A stretch of 53,583 bases of DNA from an uncultured Eubacteriales bacterium (GCA_902796965.1 CADBRA010000021.1:1-53583); one strand, 5' to 3'; shown: positions 26,042 to 36,070, numbered from the stretch's first letter. Translations and numbers: made by a program. Notes: generated from the sequence alone by a model not told the origin.

Positions 26042-26779
26042 CTAAAGTATTTTTTCCGGTTTCCATTTCAGGAAATCGCCGGAGGCGAGCTTGTACTTTA
26101 TTCCTGCCTTCACTCCTGTTATGCTGTCATGCCATCTGGCCGCACCGTGACAGTGAGCATAGATCACCTGTTCGACTCCGTACTGTTCTGCTATATCTGT
26201 GAAGCAGCTTTTCGTCTGAAGTATATTAGTCGGCGGATAGTGAAGAAACATAATAAATCTGCTGTATCCGTCAGCAGATGCTTTCTCAAATGATTCCCTG
26301 AGCCGGATATATTCGCGCCCGACGAGTTTCTCGGCGTGCTCGGCCTCGTCTCTGTCCCAGCCGGCGATATGTCCGTCTTCAAGATAGAACGGACCCTCGA
26401 ACGTATATCCTTTTGTGCCGACGAGAGCATAATCTTCGTATGTGTAGTAATTGTTCTGCAGAAAATTAAGGCGGCCGGCGAATCTGGCATTCAGCTTTTC
26501 TGTTTTTTTAGCGTCCCAGAACATGTCATGATTGCCGCGCAGAAGTATTTTTCTTCCTGGCAGCGATTCTATGTACTTGAAGTCCATTTCGCACTGCTCC
26601 ATCTTTTTGCCCCACGTGTGATCTCCGAGGAGCACGAGTGTGTCGTCGTCAGCAATCATTTTTCTGCAGTTTTTCATGAGCTTTTTTTCGTGGTTTTTCC
26701 ATTCGCGGCCGAACGCCTCCATCGATTTTGAAGGTACCTGACGGCAGAGATGAAGATCGCCTATCGCATAAAGACTCAT
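26042..26779 (-). CDS. Calcineurin-like metallophosphoesterase
   Basis: This 245-residue protein has the binuclear metal motifs of the family: IGDLHLCR (D-x-H), LLGDHTW (GD), LLRGNHDMFW (GNHD), MFLHYPP and IYAHCHGAARWHD (GHxH variant, H-C-H). Such YkuE/YmdB-like enzymes cut phosphodiesters, but the substrate cannot be told. It lies between the hydrogenase gene (13 bases) and the deformylase-like gene (9 or 15 bases), so it is co-transcribed. No membrane segment. Confidence 0.87.
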   Translation of the reverse strand: MSLYAIGDLHLCRQVPSKSMEAFGREWKNHEKKLMKNCRKMIADDDTLVLLGDHTWGKKMEQCEMDFKYIESLPGRKILLRGNHDMFWDAKKTEKLNARFAGRLNFLQNNYYTYEDYALVGTKGYTFEGPFYLEDGHIAGWDRDEAEHAEKLVGREYIRLRESFEKASADGYSRFIMFLHYPPTNILQTKSCFTDIAEQYGVEQVIYAHCHGAARWHDSITGVKAGIKYKLASGDFLKWKPEKIL

Positions 26780-26792
26780 GTTGTTTTACTCC

Positions 26793-28544
26793 TCAGCGCT
26801 CGCAGAGGCGCGGATTGAGAGGCATTTCCCAGCCGTCATGGTCCGTGTGCAGGAGCTCTTCCGCCTTTTCGGAAAGAGGAGCACCGAAGTACTCGCTGTA
26901 GAGTTTAATGACGGCCGGATTTTCATGTGAAAACCTTATATCGCTGTTTTTGTCAAGCTTATACAGCTGGGATCCTCTCGTGTCTGTCATGCTCCATCCG
27001 TCGTGGATAGGCATTCCGCCCCCTCCCGAGCAGCCGCCGGGACATGCCATGACTTCAACAAAATCATATCTGACTCTGCCTAAGCGCAGAGCCTCGATGA
27101 GACGGCGCGTATTTGCGAGCCCCGATACGACAGCTGTTTTGATTTTTGCTCCGCTGATGTCGATGACAGCTTCTTTCCAGCCGTCCATTCCTCTGACGTT
27201 CTGAAAAGCATCGGGATCAGGATTCTTGCCTGTTACGCTGTGATAGGCTGTTCTGAGTGCTGCTTCCATGACGCCTCCGGTAACACCGAATATCTTGCCG
27301 GCGCCGGACGCGAATCCGAACGGATCGTCGAACTCAGATTCTGAAAGAAGAACAGGCCTTATATGGTCGGAGCGGAACATTCGGTTCATCTCACGGACTG
27401 TGAGGACAGTATTTACATCGGGATCACCGCATGCGTCGTTCTGATTGGGCTCAGCGCTTTCTGCTTTTTTCGCGAGACAAGGCATGATTGACACCATATA
27501 AATGCTGTGAGGATCGATGCCTTTTTCATCACGGAACCATGCTTTTACGGTTGCCGCCATCATCTGATGCGGTGATTTCGCGGTCGAGAGCTGCGGAACC
27601 ATGTCAGGATACTGCGATTTGATGAAACGTATCCAGCCCGGGCAGCATGATGTAAACATCGGCTTTTCATAATGGTCCGGATTCTGCATCCGCTGCAGAA
27701 ATTCAGCGGCCTCCTCCATGATCGTCATGTCGGCCCCCATATTGGTGTCGAATACGTAATCGAAGCCAAGCTTTTTCAGAGCGGTGACGAGACGTCCCTC
27801 TGATGCTTCGCTGTTGTTAAGACCAAAGTCCTCGCCCCAGCCTGCTCTGACAGCAGGAGCCACCTGCGCCACGACGATTTTTGATGGATCAGCGAGAGCA
27901 GAATATACATCTTCCGTGTCGTCACGTTCGCGGAGCGCTCCCGTTGAACAGTTTATTATGCATTGTCCGCAGTATGTGCAGTCGGCATCCGTGATTGTTC
28001 TGCCGAGTGTTACATTAATGTGTGCATGTCCTCCTGAACCTTCGAGATCCCAGATGTGCATGTCCTGAATCTTGCTGCAGACGTTTACACATCTCATGCA
28101 TTTGATGCATTTGGAAGCATCGTGGATCAGGGGCGCTTTCATATTCCAGCGTCTGGCTGAAATATCAGGTGTAAACGGATTTCCGTCATGAATATTCAGG
28201 TCGTTGCAGAGTGTCTGAAGCGAGCAGTTTCCTGAGCGCACACAGCTGATGCAGTTTCCGTTGTGCTGCGACATTATCAGCTCGGCATTTATGCGTCGCG
28301 CCTCTCTGACTCTCGGACTGTTTGTATGCACATCCATGCCTTCCTGAACGACGTTGTCGCACGCGGGGACGAGGCGTTCTGTGCCTTCTATCTCAACTGT
28401 GCACATGCGGCATGCGGCGATTTCATTTATGCCTCTGAGAAAGCAGAGGTGTGGAATTGATATGCCTGCTGCCGCTGCCGCGTCCATTATAGTTGTGCCT
28501 TCCATACAGCTTACAGGCGTATTGTCAATAGTGAGATTTACCAC
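26793..28544 (-). CDS. [FeFe] hydrogenase, group A, multi-cluster catalytic subunit
   Basis: This 583-residue protein holds a 2Fe-2S domain (Cys34, 45, 48, 62), a NuoG-type His-Cys3 site (SQHNGNCISCVRSGNC, 92-107), two 4Fe-4S clusters (CIKCMRCVNVC at 146-156 and CTYCGQCIINC at 189-199) and the H-cluster domain. The three signatures are intact: TSCCPGW at 298-304, MPCLAK at 354-359 and EVMACPGGCSGGG at 497-509. It makes or uses H2. The GTG start at 28544 overlaps the upstream stop (GGTGGTAAAT) and lies after GAGGAAC; longer upstream frames are not in the domain. The upstream gene is its electron partner. Proteins of this build next to GltD-like genes have been classed as group A2. Confidence 0.93.
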   Translation of the reverse strand: MVNLTIDNTPVSCMEGTTIMDAAAAAGISIPHLCFLRGINEIAACRMCTVEIEGTERLVPACDNVVQEGMDVHTNSPRVREARRINAELIMSQHNGNCISCVRSGNCSLQTLCNDLNIHDGNPFTPDISARRWNMKAPLIHDASKCIKCMRCVNVCSKIQDMHIWDLEGSGGHAHINVTLGRTITDADCTYCGQCIINCSTGALRERDDTEDVYSALADPSKIVVAQVAPAVRAGWGEDFGLNNSEASEGRLVTALKKLGFDYVFDTNMGADMTIMEEAAEFLQRMQNPDHYEKPMFTSCCPGWIRFIKSQYPDMVPQLSTAKSPHQMMAATVKAWFRDEKGIDPHSIYMVSIMPCLAKKAESAEPNQNDACGDPDVNTVLTVREMNRMFRSDHIRPVLLSESEFDDPFGFASGAGKIFGVTGGVMEAALRTAYHSVTGKNPDPDAFQNVRGMDGWKEAVIDISGAKIKTAVVSGLANTRRLIEALRLGRVRYDFVEVMACPGGCSGGGGMPIHDGWSMTDTRGSQLYKLDKNSDIRFSHENPAVIKLYSEYFGAPLSEKAEELLHTDHDGWEMPLNPRLCER

Positions 28545-30373
28545 CGTTCCTCTCTGCCTCCTTTTAATACTCCACAGCCGAAATGATCGCATCTGAGACA
28601 TCTGCCGGATTCCTGGCAGGCCTCCTCGTCTGTCATACATAACTCGATCTGTTCAAAATCGCGCGAACGCTCGCCGGCAGGCCTCATGTCAGGCTGTATT
28701 CTGCCGTAAGCGCCGCAGTCGTGCATTACAGGGTGAGGTATCTCGACGCCTGATGTTATCTCGTGATTGAAGCCGAGATACTGGTCGATGTTTGCAGCTG
28801 CGACTTTTCCCGCTCCGATGGCTCTTATCGCAGTGGCGGGTCCGGAAACGCAGTCGCCGCCGGCAAATATGCCTTCGTGATCTGCAATATTTCCTGTATC
28901 GAATGCGCTGATGCTTCCTCTTACGACAGGGATGCCTGCTTCTTCAAACTCTTTTGAATCGACGCCCTGTCCTATCGCAACGATGACGATGTCGCAAGGA
29001 ATAATCACTTCAGGGAGATCTGCCTTTACAGGACGCGGCCGTCCGGATTTGTCAATTGCGCCCGGAATCTGAGGCTGAACGACAAGTCCTGTTACGTTAT
29101 CTCCGTCATCGAGTTCTATGCGGACCGGTGCCGACATCGTCATGATTTCGCAGCCTTCCTCGACAGCGCCTTCGATCTCATCAGGCAGAGTCGTCATATC
29201 TTCTGTTCTGCGGCGGTAGACGCATGTTACGCGGGAGGCGCCCATTCTCTTTGAGCTTCTCGTGCAGTCCATAGCGGTATTTCCTCCGCCGATTATGCAG
29301 ACATTCTTTCCGGTGAAATCAGGTATGTCGCCGTCGCCGATTCTGCCGAGCAGTTCGACAGCGGAGAAGACTCCGCGACCGTTTTCGCCGGGCAGATTGA
29401 GCTTCTTGTCCTGCTGCGCGCCTATCGCGATGAAGACAGCGTCGAATTCTTCGCCGAGCTGATCAATCGTCAGGTCTTTTCCAATCGTTGTGTTTTTCTC
29501 AACTCTGATGCCCGTTGAAAGTATAGCATCTATGTCTCGCTGAAGTTCTTCTCTCGGCAGTCTGTAGCTTGGAATTCCGTATCTCAACATACCGCCGAGA
29601 TATTTGTGTGCGTCGTATACTGTCACGCTGTGTCCCATGAGCGAGAGGTAATATGCGCATGAAAGTCCGCCGGGACCGCCGCCTATGACAGCGACTTTCC
29701 TGCCGGTCGGTTCGGCGCATTCAGGCACCGGCACTCTGCCTGCATTGTCGCATGCGTAGCGCTTGAGCCCTCTGATATTGATAGAGGCGTCTATCAGGCC
29801 GCGGCGGCATCTGTTTTCGCACGGATGCTCACATATCATGCCGCAGACGACAGGAAACGGGTTATCTTTTCTTATGAGCCTGACGGCATCAGAATATCTT
29901 CCTTCATGAATCAGCGCCACATATCCCGGGATGTCTACTCCGGCCGGGCAGAGCGCCGTGCATGGAATCGGCTGATTCATTGACGCAATGCACCTGTTGT
30001 GCCGTACATGCTCAAGGTAATCATCTCTGAATCCCTCAACGCCTTTAAGCACCATGGATGCGGCTTCGAATCCAATTGCGCAGTCTGCTGTGTTTTTTAT
30101 TACACGCGCCGTCTGTTCTATGAGATCTACTGTCGATTCGTCGGCGCTGCCGTCAAGCACGTCGTCCATCAGCTGTTCAAGCTGCCCGAGGCCTACGCGG
30201 CACGGTACGCATTTGCCGCATGTCTGCGCGTGGCACAGTTTGAGGAACGATGCTGCCAGGTCTACAGGACACAGTCCCGGCGGGCTGGCTATTATGCGCC
30301 GCTCTACGTCTTTATACAGGCCCTCGACCGTGGTCTGAGCCTGAGAAACGGTTTTTATCGTAAGTCTGCTCAA
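28538..30373 (-). CDS. NuoF-type Fe-S domain fused to GltD-like NAD(P)H flavoprotein
   Basis: This 611-residue protein has the NuoF C-terminal 4Fe-4S site (CGKCVPCR at 52-59, with C98) but not the FMN/NADH-binding front of NuoF. Next come GltD-type Cys clusters (138, 142 and 177-189), FAD motif GGGPGG at 231-236, NADP-binding GGGNTAMD at 362-369 with the downstream VYRRR often linked to NADPH, and GGDCVSGP near 515. The end has CLRCDHFGCG, probably a last Fe-S site. TTG start follows AAAGGA. The gene overlaps the hydrogenase start. I infer that it carries electrons between NAD(P)H (via FAD) and the hydrogenase. No glutamate synthase large subunit is in the window. Confidence 0.9.
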   Translation of the reverse strand: MSRLTIKTVSQAQTTVEGLYKDVERRIIASPPGLCPVDLAASFLKLCHAQTCGKCVPCRVGLGQLEQLMDDVLDGSADESTVDLIEQTARVIKNTADCAIGFEAASMVLKGVEGFRDDYLEHVRHNRCIASMNQPIPCTALCPAGVDIPGYVALIHEGRYSDAVRLIRKDNPFPVVCGMICEHPCENRCRRGLIDASINIRGLKRYACDNAGRVPVPECAEPTGRKVAVIGGGPGGLSCAYYLSLMGHSVTVYDAHKYLGGMLRYGIPSYRLPREELQRDIDAILSTGIRVEKNTTIGKDLTIDQLGEEFDAVFIAIGAQQDKKLNLPGENGRGVFSAVELLGRIGDGDIPDFTGKNVCIIGGGNTAMDCTRSSKRMGASRVTCVYRRRTEDMTTLPDEIEGAVEEGCEIMTMSAPVRIELDDGDNVTGLVVQPQIPGAIDKSGRPRPVKADLPEVIIPCDIVIVAIGQGVDSKEFEEAGIPVVRGSISAFDTGNIADHEGIFAGGDCVSGPATAIRAIGAGKVAAANIDQYLGFNHEITSGVEIPHPVMHDCGAYGRIQPDMRPAGERSRDFEQIELCMTDEEACQESGRCLRCDHFGCGVLKGGREERW

Positions 30374-30559
30374 TAAAATCGTCCTTTCGAATATTGATAA
30401 ATGTATAGAAGTGCAGAAGCTCTTCAGATATTATCTGACAGAAACAGTATACTATATAAATCATATGAAATTTGAGGTTTTTCATTTGATAAACAGTTGC
30501 TTTTTGAAAACAGATTATAATTTCGGGCTGTGAAAACGGACAGGATAAAAATCGCTTTT

Positions 30560-30574
30560 GTCCGCGGAGCGGAC
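30560..30574. repeat. Dispersed GC-rich hairpin, perfect copy
   Basis: GTCCGC-GGA-GCGGAC, identical to the copy at 41, followed by GCAGGC. Confidence 0.5.
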
Positions 30575-30841
30575 GCAGGCCGGCGGTTTCCTGCCTCGTT
30601 TGACGTGATTGATTCAGGTGGAGGCAGCATACAGATTCAGCAAATGTGCGCGAATTCCTTAAGCGCAGCGGAAATATAGGCTGACGGAGGTGTTGGCGCG
30701 TTATGCTTTCAAGGTACCGGACTTGAACTGCTGTCCGTAATGCGCTGGAGTTCTTATAAAGAATGCAGCAGGTTTGAGTAAGGCAGGGCTTAACCGTTCA
30801 ATGCAGTACTGGTGTCAGAACATTATTTGATTGTATACATC

Positions 30842-30870
30842 TTGCATGCCTGCCTGGCACGTGGGATAAT
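30842..30870 (+). promoter_or_regulatory. Promoter of the hydratase gene
   Basis: TTGCAT (30842-30847), 17-base spacer, GATAAT (30865-30870). Transcription would start near 30877, about 64 bases before the ATG. Confidence 0.6.
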
Positions 30871-30940
30871 ATAAAGCATGATTGATTTTAATTCTAAACA
30901 CATGAAATAATATAACAGCGATTATTACGGGAGGAATCAG

Positions 30941-33250
30941 ATGATAAAATTACAGGACGGCGGCGTTTTCCTAATAAACGGCACAGAAGTCATTCCTGAC
31001 GGCCCGGATGCGGGAGCCGCGGCTGCATCGGCTGCAGGCAAAACGGTTTCATCGGAAGAGGCCAGGAAGGGCACGATGGCTTACAGCATTCTGGAACAGC
31101 ACAACACATCCGGAAATATGAATGATCTTCAGATAAAGTTCGACAAACTCACATCTCATGACATCACATATGTCGGAATCATACAGACTGCGAGAGCGTC
31201 AGGACTTGAGAAATTCCCTGTTCCATATGTGCTCACAAACTGTCACAATTCTCTGTGCGCAGTCGGCGGCACTATAAATGAGGATGACCACATGTTCGGT
31301 CTGTCATGTGCAAAGAGATACGGCGGCATCTATGTGCCGCCCCATCAGGCTGTAATCCACCAGTATGCGAGAGAGATGCTCGCGGGCGGCGGAAAGATGA
31401 TACTTGGCTCTGACTCTCACACACGCTACGGAGCTCTCGGAACTATGGCAATGGGCGAGGGCGGTCCTGAGCTCGTCAAACAGCTTCTCGGAAAAACTTA
31501 TGACATTCCGATGCCGGGTGTCACGGCTGTATACATGACAGGCGCACCTGTTCCCGGTGTCGGACCTCAGGATGTGGCGCTTGCGATAATCGGGGCTGTA
31601 TTCGACGGAGGATACGTCAAAAACAAGGTCATGGAGTTCGTGGGACCTGGTGTTTCAAACCTTTCAGCGGATTTCAGAATAGGCGTCGACGTCATGACGA
31701 CAGAGACTACATGTCTTTCATCTATCTGGAGAACTGATGCAAAGATAAAGGATTTCTATGAAAAGCACGGACGTCCGGACGACTACAAAGAACTGAATCC
31801 TGCTCCGGTAGCATATTACGATGGATGCGTATATGTCGAGCTCGACAAGATCCGTCCTATGATCGCGATGCCGTTCCACCCGAGCAACGTATATACGATC
31901 GACGATGTGAATGCGAATCTCGAGGACGTGCTCCACGATGTAGAAAAAAAGGCAGAGACTGTACTTACAGGTGATGTGAACTTCAAGCTTACGGATAAAA
32001 TTCACAATGGGCGTCTGCTTGTAGATCAGGGCATAATAGCAGGCTGTGCCGGCGGCGGATTCGAGAACATCTGTGATGCGGCTGACATCCTCAAGGGACA
32101 GTTTATCGGCAGTGACGACTTCACACTCAGCATATATCCGGCGAGCTCGCCGATTTACCTCGAACTTGCTAAAAACGGAGTTCTCGCAGATCTCATAGAG
32201 ACAGGCGCTGTAGTCAAGACGGCGTTCTGCGGACCATGCTTTGGAGCGGGAGATACTCCTGCCAACGGAGATCTCTCAATCCGCCACTCCACGAGGAACT
32301 TCCCGAACAGAGAAGGTTCAAAGATACAGGAAGGCCAGATCGCGTCAGTTGCACTCATGGACGCGAGATCGATCGCCGCTACAGCAGCGAACAAAGGATA
32401 TCTGACGCCTGCCACCGAGTTCGCCGGCGAATACCGCCATCCGGTATATCATTTCGACGGAACTATTTATGAAAACCGCGTGTTCGACAGCCATGGAAAA
32501 GCAGATCCTTCAGTTCCTGTACGCTTCGGACCGAACATCAAGGACTGGCCGGAGATGTCAGCGCTCCCTGAGAACCTGATAATCAAGGTCGTTTCTGAGA
32601 TTCACGACCCTGTAACGACGACAGATGAGCTGATTCCTTCGGGCGAGACATCGAGCTACCGCTCAAATCCGCTGAGGCTGGCTGAATTTGCTCTCTCGAG
32701 AAAAGATCCTGAATATGTGGGCCGCGCAAAGGAGATCCAGAAGGCGCAGAAAGCGATCGAGTCCGGCAGATGCGGCGGCGACGCAGTTCCTGAGCTGAAG
32801 CCTGTCATGGCAGCCGTTCACACAAAATACCCTGATGTCAGCCACGAGAATCTCGGCGTCGGTTCGACGATATTCGCTGTAAAGCCAGGTGACGGCTCTG
32901 CGCGCGAGCAGGCGGCTTCGTGTCAGAAGGTGCTCGGCGGCTGGGCAAACATCGCGAACGAATATGCCACAAAGAGATACCGCTCTAACCTCATTAACTG
33001 GGGCATGCTCCCGTTTGTGACAGACTGCAGCGAAAAGGAGCTCCCGTTTAAAAACGGAGATTTCATATTCATCCCTGAGATCAGAAAGGCAGTAGAAAGC
33101 AAGAGCGATAAGATCACGGCATACAAAGTCGATCCTGAAGCCCAGACACTTTCGCCGTTCGAACTTTCTCTTGGAAATCTCACAGACGATGAACGCGAGA
33201 TAATCCTCGACGGATGCCTTATCAACTACTACAAGGCACACATGAATTAA
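30941..33250 (+). CDS. Aconitase-family hydratase
   Basis: This 769-residue protein is an aconitase-superfamily member close to the group annotated as hydratase (E. coli YbhJ-like). It keeps the iron-sulfur ligands: Cys in [11 protein letters not shown] and the pair in [10 protein letters not shown], plus the [20 protein letters not shown] active-site loop and the substrate Arg region [11 protein letters not shown]. The C-terminal swivel domain is present (LIKWGMLPF-type segment reads [13 protein letters not shown]). It is probably a 4Fe-4S dehydratase; the substrate is unclear because no other TCA-cycle gene is near. The start follows GGGAGGAATCAG. A good promoter precedes it. Confidence 0.85.
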   Translation: MIKLQDGGVFLINGTEVIPDGPDAGAAAASAAGKTVSSEEARKGTMAYSILEQHNTSGNMNDLQIKFDKLTSHDITYVGIIQTARASGLEKFPVPYVLTNCHNSLCAVGGTINEDDHMFGLSCAKRYGGIYVPPHQAVIHQYAREMLAGGGKMILGSDSHTRYGALGTMAMGEGGPELVKQLLGKTYDIPMPGVTAVYMTGAPVPGVGPQDVALAIIGAVFDGGYVKNKVMEFVGPGVSNLSADFRIGVDVMTTETTCLSSIWRTDAKIKDFYEKHGRPDDYKELNPAPVAYYDGCVYVELDKIRPMIAMPFHPSNVYTIDDVNANLEDVLHDVEKKAETVLTGDVNFKLTDKIHNGRLLVDQGIIAGCAGGGFENICDAADILKGQFIGSDDFTLSIYPASSPIYLELAKNGVLADLIETGAVVKTAFCGPCFGAGDTPANGDLSIRHSTRNFPNREGSKIQEGQIASVALMDARSIAATAANKGYLTPATEFAGEYRHPVYHFDGTIYENRVFDSHGKADPSVPVRFGPNIKDWPEMSALPENLIIKVVSEIHDPVTTTDELIPSGETSSYRSNPLRLAEFALSRKDPEYVGRAKEIQKAQKAIESGRCGGDAVPELKPVMAAVHTKYPDVSHENLGVGSTIFAVKPGDGSAREQAASCQKVLGGWANIANEYATKRYRSNLINWGMLPFVTDCSEKELPFKNGDFIFIPEIRKAVESKSDKITAYKVDPEAQTLSPFELSLGNLTDDEREIILDGCLINYYKAHMN

Positions 33251-33272
33251 TAAACGAAAATCGGCGCATAAC

Positions 33273-33287
33273 GTCCGCTCTGCGGAC
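33273..33287. repeat. Dispersed GC-rich hairpin, inverted loop
   Basis: GTCCGC-TCT-GCGGAC, same stem as the other copies but with loop TCT, AGA when read on the opposite strand, followed by GCAGGCG as after the copy at 30560. Confidence 0.45.
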
Positions 33288-33303
33288 GCAGGCGCTGCGC
33301 ATG

Positions 33304-33341
33304 GCGGCCGGACACAGAAATTCTGAGGTCCGGCCGCTTTT
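33304..33341 (+). terminator. Rho-independent terminator after the hydratase
   Basis: GCGGCCGGAC pairs with GTCCGGCCGC across a 14-base loop, followed by TTTTCG. Confidence 0.88.
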
Positions 33342-33764
33342 CGTATGCCGTCTTTTCAGAACCATTGTTTCCTCTGCTGTTATTAATGCTGGCGTGTTCG
33401 GATGACTGGCTTTTATGCTGCGGCACAATGGCGCCGCACGCGATATCTGAGAATGCTTTTTACGTTTTCAGCAATTTCTGATTTGAAGTTCCGGATTTCA
33501 TGTTATGAGGAATGCTGCATTGATGATGTCTCAGGATCATTCCGGCATGAACATTGGTTTTCTGCAGGATTATATATTTCTCTTCCGCAAATCGGATTAA
33601 CATAACATCTGACCTATACGGACTATTGGATTCATGTATTTTACTGATCAGAGTTTCTGCGCTAATATAATGTCGCAGGGAGGGAAAACAATAGGAAACG
33701 TATGAAAAATAAAAGAATTATATAAAATAAAAAGATAATTCATTGAATTACAGGAGGAAATAAA
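33342..33764. other. Leader region of the Mop gene
   Basis: No supported gene. A perfect TATAAT at 33666-33671 may be the -10 of the Mop gene, though the -35 is weak. The molybdenum cofactor riboswitch was looked for and not recognised. Confidence 0.35.
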
Positions 33765-34178
33765 ATGAAAATTTCAGCAAGAAACCAGTTCGCAGGAAAA
33801 GTTACAGCTGTTAAGGAAGGCGCAGTAAACGGCATCGTTACTATCGATGTAAATGGAACTCCTGTTACAGCTACGATCAGCATGGCTTCTATCAAGGAGC
33901 TCGGCCTTGAAGCAGGCAGGGACGCTGTCGCAGTAGTCAAAGCTACTGAAGTTATGATAGGCGAGGGCAGCCTCACTCTTTCAGCGAGAAACCAGTTTGC
34001 AGGCAAGGTTGTTTCAGTTGAAAAAGGAGCTGTAAATGATATTGTAAAGCTCGACACAGTAATCGGAACAGTGACTGCAACAATTTCTGACGGCGCTGTC
34101 CAGGAACTCGGCCTCGAAGCAGGCAAGGATGCTGTAGCTGTAATTAAAGCTACTTCGGTCATGATCGGCATCGAATAA
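33765..34178 (+). CDS. Tandem Mop (TOBE) molybdate-binding protein
   Basis: This 137-residue protein is two copies of a 68-residue Mop domain. Both copies read SARNQFAGKV near the start, LGLEAG in the middle and A/VVKAT.VMIG at the end. Molbindins of this type assemble into rings that hold molybdate or tungstate in the cytoplasm as store or buffer. No ModABC, MoeA or molybdenum enzyme is in the window. The start follows AGGAGG. A terminator follows. Confidence 0.92.
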   Translation: MKISARNQFAGKVTAVKEGAVNGIVTIDVNGTPVTATISMASIKELGLEAGRDAVAVVKATEVMIGEGSLTLSARNQFAGKVVSVEKGAVNDIVKLDTVIGTVTATISDGAVQELGLEAGKDAVAVIKATSVMIGIE

Positions 34179-34239
34179 TCGAATAATACGAGAATTTATA
34201 TACAAAAATAAACATTAAAGTCGTCAGACCGACATATGG

Positions 34240-34272
34240 AAACGCCAGCCGCGAGATTTCAGGCTGGCGTTT
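34240..34272 (+). terminator. Rho-independent terminator after the Mop gene
   Basis: AAACGCCAGCC pairs with GGCTGGCGTTT across 11 bases and runs into T-rich sequence. Confidence 0.88.
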
Positions 34273-34416
34273 CTATTTATATGAGGCGGTAAATGATATA
34301 TTTTATGTTTCTATTGTATGCATGCAATGATATAATTCTACCGATGCATGTCCGCTGATTTAAGCTGTGGATGTGTCGTCGCAGCCAGATCATCAGAGGA
34401 AGTAACGGAAATAAAA

Positions 34417-34920
34417 ATGGAATATTGGGATATTTACGACAGCGAAAAACAAAGAACAGGCAGGAAAATGGCCAGAAACGACTGGCACATGGTTCCGGGT
34501 GAATATCATCTCACGGTACTCGGCGCAGTAATGAGACCGGACGGAAAATATCTGATCACGAAACGGCGCGATGATAAGGAATGGGCGCCCGGAAGCTGGG
34601 AAATTCCAGGCGGCGGAGTGACGGCCGGCGAGGAATCAGCTGATGCAGTCGTACGTGAGATACGCGAAGAAACAGGAATCGATGTCTCGGATGCCGCGGG
34701 CGGTTTTGTTTTTACATATAAGCGTACTAACCCCGAGGAACAGAACAACTATTTCGTAGATGTATACAAATTCGTTAAAGATTTCGATGAATCAGATGTC
34801 AGAGTTCAGGAATCAGAGGTCGCCGGCTACAGGCTTGCTGATGCCGATGAGATCAGAGATCTTGGCAGGCAGGGAATCTTTATGCATTACAGCAGCATAA
34901 AGGATATATTTGATAAGTGA
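34417..34920 (+). CDS. Nudix hydrolase
   Basis: This 167-residue protein has a perfect Nudix box, G-x5-E-x7-REI-x-EE-x-GI, starting at about residue 68 (GGVTAGEESADAVVREIREE then TGI). The N-terminal SEKQRTGRKMAR and later YFVDVYKF fit the group that hydrolyses nucleoside diphosphate derivatives or isopentenyl-diphosphate-like substrates; the true substrate is not clear. The start at 34417 is taken because the domain begins there; an in-frame ATG at 34348 adds 23 residues with no family likeness. No strong ribosome site is seen at either. It converges with the crcB gene. Confidence 0.87.
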   Translation: MEYWDIYDSEKQRTGRKMARNDWHMVPGEYHLTVLGAVMRPDGKYLITKRRDDKEWAPGSWEIPGGGVTAGEESADAVVREIREETGIDVSDAAGGFVFTYKRTNPEEQNNYFVDVYKFVKDFDESDVRVQESEVAGYRLADADEIRDLGRQGIFMHYSSIKDIFDK

Positions 34921-34925
34921 TTTGA

Positions 34926-35288
34926 TCACGCTGTACGGCGCGACGCGAGCATGCCTATTGCGACTCCTGCAAGACAGAGTCCCGCACTGAGAATCATATA
35001 TATAAGCGCGGCTTCATGGCGGCCTTGTTTCATGAGGTTATATGATTCGAGCGAAAACGTCGAAAACGTCGTGAATCCGCCGCACAGGCCCGTCTTGAGA
35101 AAAAGGACAGCGCCGCCGCCGAGCCCGCCGCGTTCAGATGTTCCTGCAATAAAACCTATAAGCAGCGCTCCGATAAAATTCGTCACAAGCGTCAGAACAG
35201 GAAATGTCCCTCTGTATGGCATCAGACTTATGAGATAACGGAGCACAGCGCCCGCGGCGCCTCCTGCTCCGACTAATAGCAGTTCCAT
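34926..35288 (-). CDS. crcB: CrcB/Fluc fluoride channel
   Basis: This 120-residue protein has four membrane helices and the Fluc marks NFIGALLIGF (pore Asn) and GLCGGFTTFSTFSLE (phenylalanine and Thr/Ser track). It assembles as an antiparallel dimer and lets fluoride leave the cell. Only one copy is seen. A fluoride riboswitch (crcB motif), often found before it, was not recognised upstream. A short in-frame stop just before the ATG fixes the start. Confidence 0.92.
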   Translation of the reverse strand: MELLLVGAGGAAGAVLRYLISLMPYRGTFPVLTLVTNFIGALLIGFIAGTSERGGLGGGAVLFLKTGLCGGFTTFSTFSLESYNLMKQGRHEAALIYMILSAGLCLAGVAIGMLASRRTA

Positions 35289-35845
35289 AAGTATTTACTC
35301 ATATCCTTTCAGAAAAATTATTATAATCTTCAGCACAATAATACTATTTTAGAACAATTATCTTAAAAAGACGCAGATATTTTTTAAATATTATTTCCGG
35401 ATACAGATTTTCCTGAAAGTTTATGCATATTTGTAAGGTAATGTTACGCTGTCTGCTTTAATATTTGCATATTATATATATCTTTCTGAAAAAATTAACA
35501 AAAGTAACAATAATCAATGGAAATTTTATATTAATTGCAATATATTATATATATACGATACATATTTTATCATGATGTACAGTTAAAATTATACATATGC
35601 AGCGGAAAATATGCATAGCAGGTCATGATTTTTATGGTGGCCGGTATTATATCGGATCATAATTTGTTGTTCACACTGCAGAAACTGCAGTCTTCCGCGC
35701 CGATGGATATAAGTTTTACGAAAGGAAGCAGGAATCAATGTATTTTTCACAGGGAAGAAAGGCACAGTGAAAAATATATAATCGCTTTTGTTTTGGGCTG
35801 TCTGCTGGTTTTCCCACTGCAGACAGAAATATGAGGACTGGAAAT
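35289..35845. other. AT-rich spacer upstream of crcB and the XRE gene
   Basis: About 550 bases, very AT-rich around 35300-35600. No supported gene. A GTCTGC...GCAGAC hairpin lies at about 35799-35824, just before the XRE gene. A frame at 35625-35834 has no ribosome site or family likeness and is considered chance. Confidence 0.4.
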
Positions 35846-36070
35846 ATGGCTGTAGAGTACACTAAATTATGGAAAATGCTGATAGATAAACGCCTAAAAC
35901 GCACAGAGATGGCACGTGCGGCGGGAATCAGCGGAAATATTCTGGCAAAATTGGGAAAAGATGAATATGTTTCTCTTGAAAGCCTTGAAAAAATATGCCG
36001 CTGTCTCGACTGCGACATCGGAGATATTGTATCTATTGACAGATCAAAAGATGAGGATCCCGAAAGGTGA
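35846..36070 (+). CDS. Small XRE-family regulator
   Basis: This 74-residue protein is one Cro/cI-type helix-turn-helix: KLWKMLIDKRLKRTEMARAAGISGNILAKLGKDEYVS in two stretches, then LEKICRCLDCDIGDIV. The form resembles the YozG-like group of tiny regulators. The start is ATG at 35846, with GAGG 9 bases before; an in-frame ATG at 35831 is possible. Its target is unknown; it may control itself or the neighbours crcB and purC. Confidence 0.87.
   Translation: MAVEYTKLWKMLIDKRLKRTEMARAAGISGNILAKLGKDEYVSLESLEKICRCLDCDIGDIVSIDRSKDEDPER

Larger units (their letters stand above)
30374..30940. other. Divergent promoter region of hydrogenase operon and hydratase
   Basis: 567 bases without a supported gene. 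It holds a dispersed hairpin (30560), promoter motifs for both genes and AT-rich stretches. On the left strand no perfect -35/-10 pair was found. Confidence 0.4.

Noticed and set aside
28263-30338. Plus-strand frames within the hydrogenase operon
   Set aside because: They are shadows of strongly supported minus-strand genes and show no family likeness.
35289-35400. Fluoride riboswitch before crcB
   Set aside because: The conserved crcB-motif blocks were looked for on the left strand and not found.
35625-35834. 69-residue coding frame before the XRE gene
   Set aside because: No ribosome site, no family likeness, and it overlaps a hairpin in an AT-rich spacer.
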